NCBI GenBank assembly: GCA_029879645.1
Contig: JAOUPX010000004.1
Coordinates: 1-58,034 of the forward strand
Origin: Nitrospinota bacterium
GTDB taxonomy: Bacteria; Nitrospinota; Nitrospinia; Nitrospinales; Nitrospinaceae
DNA: 58,034 bases
Direction of reading: 5' to 3'
A model generated the notes under the pieces. The model was not told the DNA's origin, did no database searches, and was given only the letters and a program-made list of their open reading frames with translations. A program made the position numbers and the translations under genes. Below are positions 1 through 8,601 of this stretch, piece after piece; the first letter of the stretch is position 1; each line of letters starts with the position of its first letter.

Positions 1-47
1 GTCCGACCCGCCAACCCTGTCAATATCCTGCAACATTCTGAAAAATG

Positions 48-1130
48 TTACTTGTCCGAAGCCATGGATAACTCTTCCCAGGAAGTGGGTTTCCATGCAT
101 CGGCCAATTTTTGGGCTTCAGCTATTTGGTGGGGTGTCATTTCTTTTTTGAGATCGTCTCGATTCTTGACCGCTTCATCGTGGTTTGCTTTAGGAGGATC
201 ATGCCTGGCAGAAAGAATGAACCACTTGAGGGCCTGAACGTTATCCTTTGGTACCCCATGACCTTCACGGTACAGAATGCCCAAATCGTTTTGACCAAAG
301 GCATTACCCTGTTCCGCAGATAACCGCAACCATTTGATGGCTTCATGAAAATCCTGCGGTACCCCCTGGCCCTCAGCATAGTGAAGCCCTAAATCATGTT
401 GAGCTAATGAGTTTCCTTGTTTTGCAGATAAACGGTACCACTTGAGCGCTTGGGGATAATCCTGTGGTACTCCGAGGCCATTAGAATAGAATTTTGCCAA
501 GCTTTGTTGTGCTGCAGCTATTCCTTGCTTGGCGGCTTGAAAATACCACTTTACCGCTTCACCATAATTCCGTGAAACCCCTTTCCCTTCTTCATAAAGA
601 AACCCAATGTTATTTTGAGCAAAAGCGTTGCCCTGTTGAGCAGATTTGAGAAACCACATCATAGCCCTGCCATAATCCTGTTTTACTCCTATCCCTCTCG
701 AATAAAAATCTCCCAATTTAAATTGAGCCGAGGAGTGTCCTTGTTCCGCCGCCTTAAGAAACCATTCGATGGCTTTTTCATAGTCCTTGGCAACTCCCTC
801 ACCACGGTAATACAATAATCCCAAGTTAAATTGAGAAATAGCTAATCCCTGTTCCGCCGCTTTAAAAAACCACTGATATGCTTTCAGAGTATCTTTAAAA
901 ACCCCTTCCCCTCGATAAAGCATAAGACCGCAATTATGCTGAGCATCAACATGTCCCTGTTTAGCTAGAATCTCAAACAATCTAAAAGCCTTGGGATAAT
1001 TTCCAGAATTATAAATAGCAACTGCTTCCCTAAAGGGATCTGCATTCACATGCGAGGGATGCCCTATAAAAATAATTAAAACCACAAGAAGCTGAAAACC
1101 TATAATGACTTTTGGAATACTATAATTCAA
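48..1130 (-). CDS. Exported Sel1-repeat (TPR-like) protein
   Basis: This 360-residue protein has an N-terminal hydrophobic signal segment (about residues 8-30, ending near HVNA) followed by seven consecutive Sel1 units of 36 residues (about 58-310), each with the pattern AQ..LG..Y..G.GV..D...A..W...AA.QG. Sel1 repeats form alpha-solenoids that scaffold protein-protein contacts, so a periplasmic or envelope adaptor role is inferred; no catalytic motif is seen. The start appears to be TTG at 1130, with an AGAGGT ribosome site about 8 bases upstream. The C-terminus (about 320-360) is charged and non-repetitive. It stands alone, with no close co-directional partner except the RHS remnant upstream. 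The family call is firm; the partner is unknown. Confidence 0.85.
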   Translation of the reverse strand: MNYSIPKVIIGFQLLVVLIIFIGHPSHVNADPFREAVAIYNSGNYPKAFRLFEILAKQGHVDAQHNCGLMLYRGEGVFKDTLKAYQWFFKAAEQGLAISQFNLGLLYYRGEGVAKDYEKAIEWFLKAAEQGHSSAQFKLGDFYSRGIGVKQDYGRAMMWFLKSAQQGNAFAQNNIGFLYEEGKGVSRNYGEAVKWYFQAAKQGIAAAQQSLAKFYSNGLGVPQDYPQALKWYRLSAKQGNSLAQHDLGLHYAEGQGVPQDFHEAIKWLRLSAEQGNAFGQNDLGILYREGHGVPKDNVQALKWFILSARHDPPKANHDEAVKNRDDLKKEMTPHQIAEAQKLADAWKPTSWEELSMASDK

Positions 1131-1266
1131 AATAATACCTCTACTAATAATGATTAACCTTCCAACATAGAATTTATAGAATAATTATTTTTTGGCTGAA
1201 ATAACAATATTTCGACTGATTAACCTTGCCTCCAAAATTATTTGGTATTAGTCATTGGCCAATTTC

Positions 1267-2269
1267 TCACTCGAACTTTGGTTTTATTGATGGCGATGCA
1301 AAAGAGACTCTCGCCCCACTAGCTCCATCATACCATTGCTCATAATTAGCATAAGGAGTTATAAAAGAAAAATCAGGAGATTTGTCAAATGTGTATCCTG
1401 ATTCCATTGTCAAACTTCCCTTAGGCCAGAATGCGGTATTAAATGGATCAAAACTACAACTTTCCCTACATTTAAAAAAGAACAATTCCAAGGTACCTTT
1501 GTATCGAGTTGGATTAACTGGATTACCCCTTATTGACTGTTGCTGAAGATCAGACATACGATCATTTGGCAAATACTCAGCTAATGCATCCGGATGATCT
1601 TTCAAAAACTGCTTTCCATTTTCTATCTCGATCTGTTCTTTTGAGGGGGCAGTAAAGCTTCTGACCACATAACTTCCTAAAAAACCTGCGGCGGAGATGG
1701 AGAAGCCGTTCAGCAAACTCATCGAAAAATCGCCACCGTTCAATTCAGCGGCGATGCCGGAGGCGATGAAACCTGTAGCCAATTGATGCCAGTTTTCAGC
1801 GCCAGGGATTTGCCCCCCCAAAAGTAACTGCCGATATGGCCATGCCGGTTAAAATGCTTTGGCCGTAGTTGACATCGTATCCCGCCAGATCGTAAAGGGC
1901 CGCGCTGGTCGCCGCCCCTGCAGCCGCCCAGGCCATGGTCGCGACAATGGCGTAGGCTCCCAACTTCAGTGACGCCCCTCCCGTAAAAACCGCTGTAGCG
2001 GCGGAGGCCATGGCGATGCCCTGTTGCAAAGCCATCAATTCCAAATTCCAATCGGTTGAAATGCCGCTGGCGACCGTCATCTGCACCCAGAGAGGAGCAG
2101 CCGATGCCGCGGCAATAGCGGTGGAAATGATAGACGTAAAAAAGTGGCCGGAGGGATCGGTCAGGACGACCGGGTTGTTGCGGACGTAGGAGTAGCGGTT
2201 GAGGGCCTGCGGATCGAACGGCCCGGGCACAATGGTATCCGCCGAAACAAACCGTCCCAGCCAGGCGTC
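1267..2269 (-). pseudogene. RHS-repeat core C-terminal fragment, frameshifted
   Basis: The minus strand encodes the end of an RHS-repeat-associated core: in the 2269-1796 frame it reads DAWLGRFVSADTIVPG, then LNRYSYVRNNPVVLTDPSGH, the hallmark junction before a variable toxin-like tip. An in-frame TAA (2270-2272) lies directly upstream and no YD repeats remain, so the N-terminal part is missing. At a run of seven C (1813-1819) the frame must shift to continue into the second half (1821-1267), where a Gly/Ala-rich segment (ATGFIASGIAAELNGGDFS) and a unique tail ending in IKPKFE follow. RHS tips are often polymorphic toxins, but I recognise no toxin fold here. The piece is probably a displaced, decaying tip cassette. 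A sequencing error in the homopolymer would heal the shift but not the missing 5' end. Confidence 0.75.
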
Positions 2270-2302
2270 TTACCCGCCTGATTTCCCTGGGCATAAAAAA
2301 AA

Positions 2303-2466
2303 GGATCCTCTCTCTTCGCGTGTGGTCACGCGACTCGGAAAAGATCCCGGGGGGTTGTCTTCCCTGCAATTCCACTTCTTTCGAAGGCAACCCCCTTCTA
2401 ACCTTATAGCCGATGAAACTGACTACCCTTCGGTTTAAAACCACTTCTCACGACGACCGGCTATAA
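2303..2466. other. Cluster of three strong hairpins in gene-free DNA
   Basis: Three inverted repeats follow one another in the gene-free stretch between the RHS remnant and proC. CGCGTG/CACGCG (2317-2332) has a 4-base loop and is flanked by GGATC/GATCC. GGGGGTTGTCTTC pairs with GAAGGCAACCCCC (2350-2362 with 2383-2395) with one G.T-type mismatch. TTATAGCCG pairs perfectly with CGGCTATAA (2404-2412 with 2458-2466). Read on the minus strand, the series ends with a T-run (2295-2302). It could be a structured RNA leader or terminator region left from the RHS locus, or a mobile repeat. No riboswitch family was recognised. Confidence 0.5.
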
Positions 2467-2554
2467 CAGGAGTCGACCCTATTGTCTCCTCCCATAATTA
2501 ATATGGTTCGGCCCTCAATCCCTGTCAATACCCGGCGTCAAAACTCCCGAATAT

Positions 2555-3415
2555 TTACTTATTTTTTTTTAGCGGGTGGTTGTTGGCGGAGTTTTGGCCG
2601 AGGACCTGCGACCGTTTGGTGGCTTCTTCAACGGCGTTCATCAGGGTGGTGCGGAGTCCGCCTTTTTCAAGGGCGTGCAGGCCGGAAATGGTGGTGCCGC
2701 CGGGCGAGGTGACCTGATCCTTCAATTCGCCGGGATGCTTGCCGCTTTCCAGCGCGAGCTTGGCGGAACCGAGGACGGTTTGCAGGGTGAGGATGTTGGC
2801 GACATCGCGCGACAGTCCCATTTTCACCCCGGCATCGGACAGGGCCTCGATGATCATGAAGATGTAGGCCGGACCACTGCCGCTCAACCCGGTCACCGCG
2901 TCGAGGTTGGACTCGCTCACGTCTACGGTTTTGCCGACAGCCTCGAAAATGCGGTGCGCCACTTTAAGATCGGCGGCGGAAACCTGATGGTTGGCGGCCA
3001 GCGCGGTGACCCCTTCGTGGACCAGGGCGGGGGTATTGGGCATGGTGCGCACCACGCCCAGCTCCTTCGATCCGTCGGGACTCAAACAGCCGGTAATGGT
3101 TTTGATCGGTATGCCGGCGGCGATGGAAATGACCAGTTTGGTATCGTCGACGCTATCGGCAATCCCTTCCAGCACCTCCCTGATCGCCTGCGGCTTGACG
3201 GCCAGCAGAATGATGTCGCACTTTTTCGCCAGGTCAACGTTGTCGTCGGTCGTCCGGACATGGTATTCCTTGCGCAACCATTCCAGACGTTCGGTGGAAA
3301 CATCGGAGACCATCAGGCTTTTGGCTTCAATGAAAGAAGCGGACAGCAGGCCCTTGATCAAGGCTTCGGCCATGTTGCCGCCGCCGATGAATCCTATTTT
3401 CTTACTTTTCAACAC
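2555..3415 (-). CDS. proC: Pyrroline-5-carboxylate reductase
   Basis: ProC reduces 1-pyrroline-5-carboxylate to L-proline with NAD(P)H, the last step of proline synthesis in the cytoplasm. The 286 residues match the family length. The Rossmann motif IGFIGGGNMAEALI lies at 7-20, RTMPNTPALV at 123-132, and the family signature region SGSGPAYIF / TSPGGTTISGLHALE at 178-186 and 236-250. The start is GTG (3415) with AGGAGA upstream. It is the last gene of a minus-strand group after the PII-like gene and yggS, 27 bases behind yggS. Pairing of yggS and proC is common in bacteria, often beside division genes; here they sit apart from the dcw cluster. Identification is secure. Confidence 0.96.
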   Translation of the reverse strand: MLKSKKIGFIGGGNMAEALIKGLLSASFIEAKSLMVSDVSTERLEWLRKEYHVRTTDDNVDLAKKCDIILLAVKPQAIREVLEGIADSVDDTKLVISIAAGIPIKTITGCLSPDGSKELGVVRTMPNTPALVHEGVTALAANHQVSAADLKVAHRIFEAVGKTVDVSESNLDAVTGLSGSGPAYIFMIIEALSDAGVKMGLSRDVANILTLQTVLGSAKLALESGKHPGELKDQVTSPGGTTISGLHALEKGGLRTTLMNAVEEATKRSQVLGQNSANNHPLKKNK

Positions 3416-3442
3416 AACGTCGTCTCCTGCGTTATTTTAATT

Positions 3443-4150
3443 TCAGTGGGCTTCCCGCTCGCCAAAAATGGCGGTACCCACCCGCACCCAGGTGGCGCCT
3501 TCCTCGATGGCCACTTCAAAGTCGTTCGACATGCCCATGGACAGTTCGTCCATCGCAATATTTTCAATATTCACGGCCTTCATCCGGTCGCGTAATTTGC
3601 GAAGCGCGGCAAAATGCGGGCGCGACTTTTCCGGGTCGGGGTCGAACGGTGGAATGGTCATCAACCCCCGGACGGAAATCCCGTTTAAATACCTGACCAT
3701 CGCCAGCAATTCTTCCAAATCGTTGGGATGGACCCCCGACTTACTCGTTTCTCCCGACACGTTGACCTGGATCAGTACGGGTGTCACCCGATCATGCTTC
3801 AAACTGTAGTGGTGAATATCCTCCGCCAGCTCCGAATTATCGACTGAATGAATCAACTCGAACAGGCCGGGGATGTACTTGACTTTGTTCCTCTGGAGGC
3901 GCCCGATAAAATGCCAGTGACAGGATTCGGTCCCAAGCTTTTCGATTTTTTCGCTGGCTTCCTGAACTTTATTCTCGCCGAACACGCATCCGCCGACCCG
4001 GGCGGCCTCGGCGATTTTTTCCACGGAAACGGTTTTGGTCACGGCCACCAGGCGAACGTCCTGCGGGTCGCGTCCGGCTTTACGGGCGGCAGAGGCCATT
4101 CGTTGCTTGACAGAAGCCAGGTTATCGGCGATCAGTGATCTGGTTTCCAT
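3443..4150 (-). CDS. yggS: PLP homeostasis protein, YggS/PLPBP family
   Basis: This 235-residue member of the YggS/PROSC family binds pyridoxal 5'-phosphate and maintains vitamin B6 and amino-acid homeostasis; no enzyme activity is known for the family. The PLP lysine is K39 in LVAVTKT, followed by VFGENKVQEA (56-65), HWHFIGRLQRNKV (79-90) and the phosphate-binding end SMGMSNDFEVAIEEG with VRVGTAIFGER. The ATG immediately follows the stop of the PII-like gene (TGA-ATG), so translation of the two is probably coupled. proC follows 27 bases downstream. The arrangement suggests the three are made together and links a nitrogen or energy sensor to PLP and proline metabolism, which is inference. Confidence 0.95.
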   Translation of the reverse strand: METRSLIADNLASVKQRMASAARKAGRDPQDVRLVAVTKTVSVEKIAEAARVGGCVFGENKVQEASEKIEKLGTESCHWHFIGRLQRNKVKYIPGLFELIHSVDNSELAEDIHHYSLKHDRVTPVLIQVNVSGETSKSGVHPNDLEELLAMVRYLNGISVRGLMTIPPFDPDPEKSRPHFAALRKLRDRMKAVNIENIAMDELSMGMSNDFEVAIEEGATWVRVGTAIFGEREAH

Positions 4151-4498
4151 TCAGTACAACGCCTGGGTGCCTTTTTCACCAGTGCGCACCCGGACGGCAT
4201 CTTCCACCGGCAGGACGAAAATTTTGCCGTCGCCCAGTTTGCCGGTTCGCAGGGTGGTAGTCATCGCCTCCACCACTTCATCAACACTTTCATCCTCAAG
4301 AACAATGGAAATTTCGATGCGGTGGTGAAACTGAGGAACCCTGCTCTTGCCGGGATCGGGGTCGGATTGCATCTGGCTCAGTGGTTTGCCGATGCCCTTG
4401 ACCTCGGCCACAGACATACCGGGAACCCCCAGGGCGAACAGCTTTTCCCTGATCTCGTCCAGCTTCTCAAATTGCATGTAACATTTGATCATTTTCAT
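4151..4498 (-). CDS. PII-like signalling protein with divergent T-loop
   Basis: With the start at ATG 4498 the product is 115 residues and begins MKMIKCYMQFEKLDEI, as PII (GlnB/GlnK) proteins do. An in-frame ATG at 4552 would add 18 unconserved residues and overlap the terminator, so it is rejected. Conserved PII parts are GMSVAEVKGIGK (27-38), the B-loop TGKLGDGKIFVLPVEDAVRVRTGE (C-terminal half) and a short C-loop. The T-loop (about 37-58) is different: it is rich in Pro, Ser and Asp and lacks the Tyr that GlnD uridylylates as well as the usual GRQKGH and RGAEY segments. It may therefore bind nucleotides but not be regulated by uridylylation or contact AmtB/NtrB in the classical way. It leads the yggS-proC group. 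Confidence 0.8.
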   Translation of the reverse strand: MKMIKCYMQFEKLDEIREKLFALGVPGMSVAEVKGIGKPLSQMQSDPDPGKSRVPQFHHRIEISIVLEDESVDEVVEAMTTTLRTGKLGDGKIFVLPVEDAVRVRTGEKGTQALY

Positions 4499-4518
4499 AT
4501 GGAAATCTAATTTAGACG

Positions 4519-4559
4519 AAAAAAAAGGGCTTTGCAACCATACAGATTGCAAAGCCCTT
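4519..4559 (-). terminator. Rho-independent terminator after response regulator
   Basis: A perfect 13-bp stem (AAGGGCTTTGCAA, 4525-4537, with TTGCAAAGCCCTT, 4547-4559) and a 9-base loop are followed, on the minus strand, by eight T (4519-4526 as A on the plus strand). It lies 27 bases after the response-regulator stop and only about 20 bases before the PII-like start. It should end the regulator transcript, or act as an attenuator if the PII-yggS-proC group is read from the same promoter. Confidence 0.9.
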
Positions 4560-4586
4560 ATCCTTGAGCCCGGAGGCTGTTATGGT

Positions 4587-4982
4587 TTAAAAGTTAATCG
4601 CCTTACCGGCGGATATCTGTTCATCCACCACGGCTAACAACTTTGCCTTTTCCACGGGTTTAACCAGGTAATCCTTGACCCCTTTTTTCATCAGGTCCGT
4701 GGCCAGTTCAGTATCCGGGTACCCGGTAATGACAACGACGGGAATGCCCGGCGCCTGTTCCCGGAGGTATTGAATGCATTCGACTCCGTTCACTTTGGGC
4801 ATGCGAATATCGCACAGAATCACTCCAACATTTACCAAATTGTCTTCAGACCTGAGGATATCTATGGCGTTCTGCCCGTCCACCGCTTCCAAAACGTGGA
4901 GCCCTCTTTGTTCCAACTGCAGTTTTATGACATCGCGAACGTCAGCTTCATCGTCGACTACCAGAATTTTTCCCTTAGCCAT
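4587..4982 (-). CDS. Single-domain response regulator (CheY-like receiver)
   Basis: The product starts at ATG 4982 behind GGAGG (spacing about 6 bases), giving 131 residues; an upstream in-frame ATG at 5078 lacks conserved coding and is rejected. It is one receiver domain: acidic pocket VVDDEAD (8-14), phospho-acceptor D58 in LCDIRMPKVNG, switch Thr in VVITGYPD, and Lys in YLVKPVEKAK. There is no output domain, so signalling must pass by protein contact or phosphotransfer. The gene is divergent from the histidine kinase at 5237, its likely partner, with 254 bases between them, and is closed by its own terminator. Confidence 0.92.
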   Translation of the reverse strand: MAKGKILVVDDEADVRDVIKLQLEQRGLHVLEAVDGQNAIDILRSEDNLVNVGVILCDIRMPKVNGVECIQYLREQAPGIPVVVITGYPDTELATDLMKKGVKDYLVKPVEKAKLLAVVDEQISAGKAINF

Positions 4983-5236
4983 AACAACCTCCATTATAAA
5001 GTTTTCAAAAGGTTTCAGGCTTTGTGTGATGAAATCATTTCCACATCGAACTACATCGATGCTCATTTCGGCCTGCATCCTCCTACAGAGGATTCACTTG
5101 TCGGAAAATAAAAGTAGGCCCTGAGCTTACTCTTCGCCACTTTTTTTTAAAAAATATGAAATTAAAAGGCTCCGGACCTATATTGGGTTTGATTGGTTGT
5201 CCGATTGATTTACTCACACTCCAAATAGGGTGATTC

Positions 5237-7663
5237 ATGATCGAAAAACCAAGGTCAGCGGGAAAACCCTTTAAATACTCGCAGATGGGATTGAAAAATA
5301 AATTAATTTTTATTGTCATCGTGGTGGGAACCGTCCCGTTGATCCTGGCTATGATATTTTCCTACCTGCAGGCGAACAAATCGCTGACCCAGGTGATCGG
5401 CTCAAGCTTCCAGGCTTTGGCTTATGAAACCTCAACCAAAATCGATCTCCTGCTCAAGGAAGAAATCCACAAAATCACTCATCTGGCCAGCCATCCCACA
5501 CTGGTCCTTTGGGTCACGGAGCAAAACAAATATTTAAAGCAGGTTCCCCATTCAGAAATTGAGCTTGAGAACCGGAAGCAATCCCAGGCCTGGCGTGAAA
5601 GAAAGACATTGCGCCTTTCGCCCGCTACCAACCGGGCCAGCCATGTGTTGAGTAATTTTTTGAAGCACGACGCCAGCGCCTCAGAAACCACTTTCTCACT
5701 TTTCATAACAAATTCCAAAGGCGTATTGGTTTCCAGCGTCAACTTCAATCCCAGCTTCATCAATACTCATCTTTCCTCCTGGGAAAAAATCATATCGGGA
5801 AAGCTGGAAACTTATATCGGTCCCTTGCTTCAAAATCCGAAAACGATGGATTACATATTTGAATTTGCAGTACCCATAAAAAGCAACGAAGGTAAAGTGG
5901 AGGGCGTTTTGCACCGTATTTATGCCGCGAAGGAGTTCTTCACCCACGCTTTGGAAACCATCACCTTCGGAGAAACGGGCCATGTAATGCTGATCAATTC
6001 CGATGGGGTGGTCTTGAGCTGTCCGATTTTGCCGACCGGACACCAACTGGACGATCCTAAACTGGTTGAGGCCGTCACGGGTCCTCATTCGGCCTGGGTT
6101 GAAACCCTGGGAGACGGGCATGGGAGCCGGGATATCTCAATTATCGGCTATTCCATACTTGAAAAAACCAGCCTATACACTTCCGATTCCTCAAACCATC
6201 GGTGGTACACCTTTGCCTGGCAGGCTTCCGACGAGTTGTTTGCCCCGACAAATAACCTGCTGTCCTGGGTTTCTGGAGCCGGACTGTTTTCCGTTCTTTT
6301 GATTATCATCATGGGTTCTCTGGCGGCCAATAAAATTGTCCGTCCCATACGTCAAGTCCAAAGCGCGGCTCAATCTATCGGACGCGGAGAAACGATTCAA
6401 CCGCTCAATATCAAAACCGGGGATGAAATCGAATCTCTTGCTGATGAAATCAACACCATGAGCGGACTGTTGCAAAAAACCTTTGCGGGACTGGAACATC
6501 AGGTGGAAACAAAAACCCAGGAAGTGCTGTATCTCAAAAAGTATACGGACACCATCCTGATGAGCGTTCCGGAAGTGATTCTGATATTGGATTCACAATT
6601 AAAAATAGAATATGCCAATGCCGCTTTTGAGCGTTTAACGGGTTGTTTGCCGGAGGAATATCTCAAGCATACACTACTGGAAACCTCAAACAAGTACCGG
6701 GAAGAAGTCGGCTCGCTGGTCAAGGAGCTCGAAAAGTACCAACGGGGCAACCACAGAAATCACGTTAATTCTAACCTTGAAAATCCCTCCTATAAACCAA
6801 AAGATCCGCTGTCCCCTTCTGGAACGGAATTCAATAGAGATACCCAAAATACGATTAAACTGGGCAAACAAATTTTTGCTTATCAGTTTTTTGATGTTGT
6901 TTTGGAGGAGGAAACAGAGCAGAGAGTAGGCCTTATCATGAAAGATATTACCGAAGAAAAAAACTTGCTGGACAAATTAACGCAGGCGGAAAAACTCTCC
7001 GGGCTGGGAACCCTTGCCGCCGGCATCGCGCATGAAATGAACAACCCGCTGTATTCCATTATGGGTTTTACGGAAGCTATTATTGAGGAAAAGCAGCTTT
7101 CCAAAATCCAGCCCCTTGCTCAAAAGGTGCTGGACCGGTCAAGGCATATGGCCTCTATCATTCTCAACCTATCCGGCTATACGCGCAATAACGATAAAGA
7201 CATCCTTAACCCGGTAGATATAAATGAAAAAATTAAAGCCGCTGTGGAAATGGCAGTAATGGCTTCTTATACCGATGACATTAAACTGGAAACAAGTTTG
7301 GGTTCGGTTCCCGGCGTATTGGCGAAACCGGAGGAAATCCAGCAGGTGTTTTTAAATATTATCCGGAATGCTGTTCAGGCGATGGAAGGCAAGGGAACCC
7401 TAACCATTTCCACAAAAAATCATAACGATTCCGTTGAGGTTCATATTCACGATACCGGCCCCGGTATTCCGCGGGAATACCTGACCAAAGTATTCGATCC
7501 GTTTTTCACAACCAAAGGACAGGGAGAAGGCACAGGTCTGGGGCTCAATATCGTCCACAATATAGTAAAAAAATACGGCGGAAATATTAAGATCGAATCC
7601 GAACCGGGTGAGGGAACGACTTTTGTGATTTTGCTACCTGTTAACGGAAAGGAGAATAGTTGA
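5237..7663 (+). CDS. Membrane sensor histidine kinase (Cache-like/HAMP/PAS)
   Basis: This 808-residue hybrid-free histidine kinase has TM1 at about 22-44, a periplasmic sensory region of roughly 300 residues that looks like a Cache-type fold (inferred from length and topology), TM2 at about 345-370, a HAMP linker (NKIVRPIRQVQSAAQSI), and a PAS domain (about 438-480, EVILILDSQLKIEYANAAFE). The dimerisation helix carries H599 in LAAGIAHEMNNPLYSI. The ATPase has N-box IIRNAVQAMEG, G1 DTGPGIP, F-box FFTTK and G2 GTGLGL. There is no fused receiver, which fits the divergent single-domain regulator next to it. The ATG follows AGGGTGA. The ligand cannot be told from the sequence. Confidence 0.92.
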   Translation: MIEKPRSAGKPFKYSQMGLKNKLIFIVIVVGTVPLILAMIFSYLQANKSLTQVIGSSFQALAYETSTKIDLLLKEEIHKITHLASHPTLVLWVTEQNKYLKQVPHSEIELENRKQSQAWRERKTLRLSPATNRASHVLSNFLKHDASASETTFSLFITNSKGVLVSSVNFNPSFINTHLSSWEKIISGKLETYIGPLLQNPKTMDYIFEFAVPIKSNEGKVEGVLHRIYAAKEFFTHALETITFGETGHVMLINSDGVVLSCPILPTGHQLDDPKLVEAVTGPHSAWVETLGDGHGSRDISIIGYSILEKTSLYTSDSSNHRWYTFAWQASDELFAPTNNLLSWVSGAGLFSVLLIIIMGSLAANKIVRPIRQVQSAAQSIGRGETIQPLNIKTGDEIESLADEINTMSGLLQKTFAGLEHQVETKTQEVLYLKKYTDTILMSVPEVILILDSQLKIEYANAAFERLTGCLPEEYLKHTLLETSNKYREEVGSLVKELEKYQRGNHRNHVNSNLENPSYKPKDPLSPSGTEFNRDTQNTIKLGKQIFAYQFFDVVLEEETEQRVGLIMKDITEEKNLLDKLTQAEKLSGLGTLAAGIAHEMNNPLYSIMGFTEAIIEEKQLSKIQPLAQKVLDRSRHMASIILNLSGYTRNNDKDILNPVDINEKIKAAVEMAVMASYTDDIKLETSLGSVPGVLAKPEEIQQVFLNIIRNAVQAMEGKGTLTISTKNHNDSVEVHIHDTGPGIPREYLTKVFDPFFTTKGQGEGTGLGLNIVHNIVKKYGGNIKIESEPGEGTTFVILLPVNGKENS

Positions 7664-7670
7664 ATAGGGG

Positions 7671-8495
7671 TTACGCGGAATGCTCCGGAGCGGGGGCCAT
7701 CAGTTTGATCCAGTGCTTTTTCTCCCACTGCATGGCTTCCCGATAAAAACGGAATTCCTTTTCCTTGGCCTTAAAATCCTTATGGTGGGTCTGCCATTGG
7801 CCATTGCGCCGCACCGGAGGGACCGCCTGGTGGCACATCTCATGGTAAACCGTCAGTTCCAGCACGTTGACCGGAACAAACTCCTGCTTCAGCCGGGGAT
7901 GGATTCGGATTAATTGGTTTTTGGAGTCATAACTTCCAAAACTGAAGGAACGGCGGTTAGGAACTTTAATATTCTTCCCCCACTCCACCTGAGCTTTTAC
8001 CTTGCCGTTAAAATATTCTTCGTTCAGCCGATCGAAGATTTCCTGCAGGTCCCGTGGGTTCTCAGGCGGCTCTTCCTGCAATTCCAGTTGCACCTGGCGG
8101 GCTTGAGCCCGGCAATCCTTTAAAAAATTACGCACCAGCTTGCGCTGGGCCTCCGAAAGGTGTTCCAATTGAGCCACCTGGCCGAGCAATCTGCTTTGAA
8201 GGGATTCCTGAACATCCACCGCCTCACACGAAAACAAATCGTAATACCCTTCATTGAACATCTCCCACTTCACCCGCTGAGCGTTGGAATCGACACTCAC
8301 CTGCCCTAAAAATTCATGGCCTTTTTTGCGGCATCGGAACAATTTCTTGAACACATCCCCCGCTTGCGCGAAGGAACCGGGCACCCCCAGGGTAATGGTT
8401 CCGGGATTGACGGCTTGCTTTTTTAAACCAGGCATGAAAAAACTCACTTTCAGGAGGGTCTTTAAGAAGATGTCATGAGGCGTTAATACCTTCAC
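7671..8495 (-). CDS. SprT-like zinc metallopeptidase domain protein
   Basis: The 274-residue protein has the zinc motif HEMCH at 218-222 and a further His pair at 237-238 (QTHHKDF), as in SprT/Spartan-like proteases. The catalytic domain (about 148-265) begins LQEIFDRLNEEYFNGK and includes the strand IRIHPRL before the helix with HEMCH. The N-terminal 145 residues are charged and predicted helical, and are not recognised. No signal peptide is seen, so it is cytoplasmic. SprT-type enzymes in eukaryotes act on DNA-protein crosslinks; the bacterial role is not established. It is convergent with the histidine kinase gene and divergent from the lipoprotein gene at 8602. Confidence 0.82.
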   Translation of the reverse strand: MKVLTPHDIFLKTLLKVSFFMPGLKKQAVNPGTITLGVPGSFAQAGDVFKKLFRCRKKGHEFLGQVSVDSNAQRVKWEMFNEGYYDLFSCEAVDVQESLQSRLLGQVAQLEHLSEAQRKLVRNFLKDCRAQARQVQLELQEEPPENPRDLQEIFDRLNEEYFNGKVKAQVEWGKNIKVPNRRSFSFGSYDSKNQLIRIHPRLKQEFVPVNVLELTVYHEMCHQAVPPVRRNGQWQTHHKDFKAKEKEFRFYREAMQWEKKHWIKLMAPAPEHSA

Positions 8496-8601
8496 CCAAA
8501 ATAGTACACTCTGAACCCATATGATTTCAATTCCTTTTTTCTTTTCCGCTTATTGGCTTGCCTGGCTTTACTTGCCTCGAAAATCATGTAATGATTGATC
8601 T

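Noticed and set aside
2576-3595. 339-codon plus-strand frame across proC and the yggS end
   Set aside because: It is antisense to two well-identified genes and spans their boundary.
4983-5078. N-terminal extension of the response regulator to ATG 5078
   Set aside because: GGAGG stands before ATG 4982, and residues upstream have no match to receiver domains.
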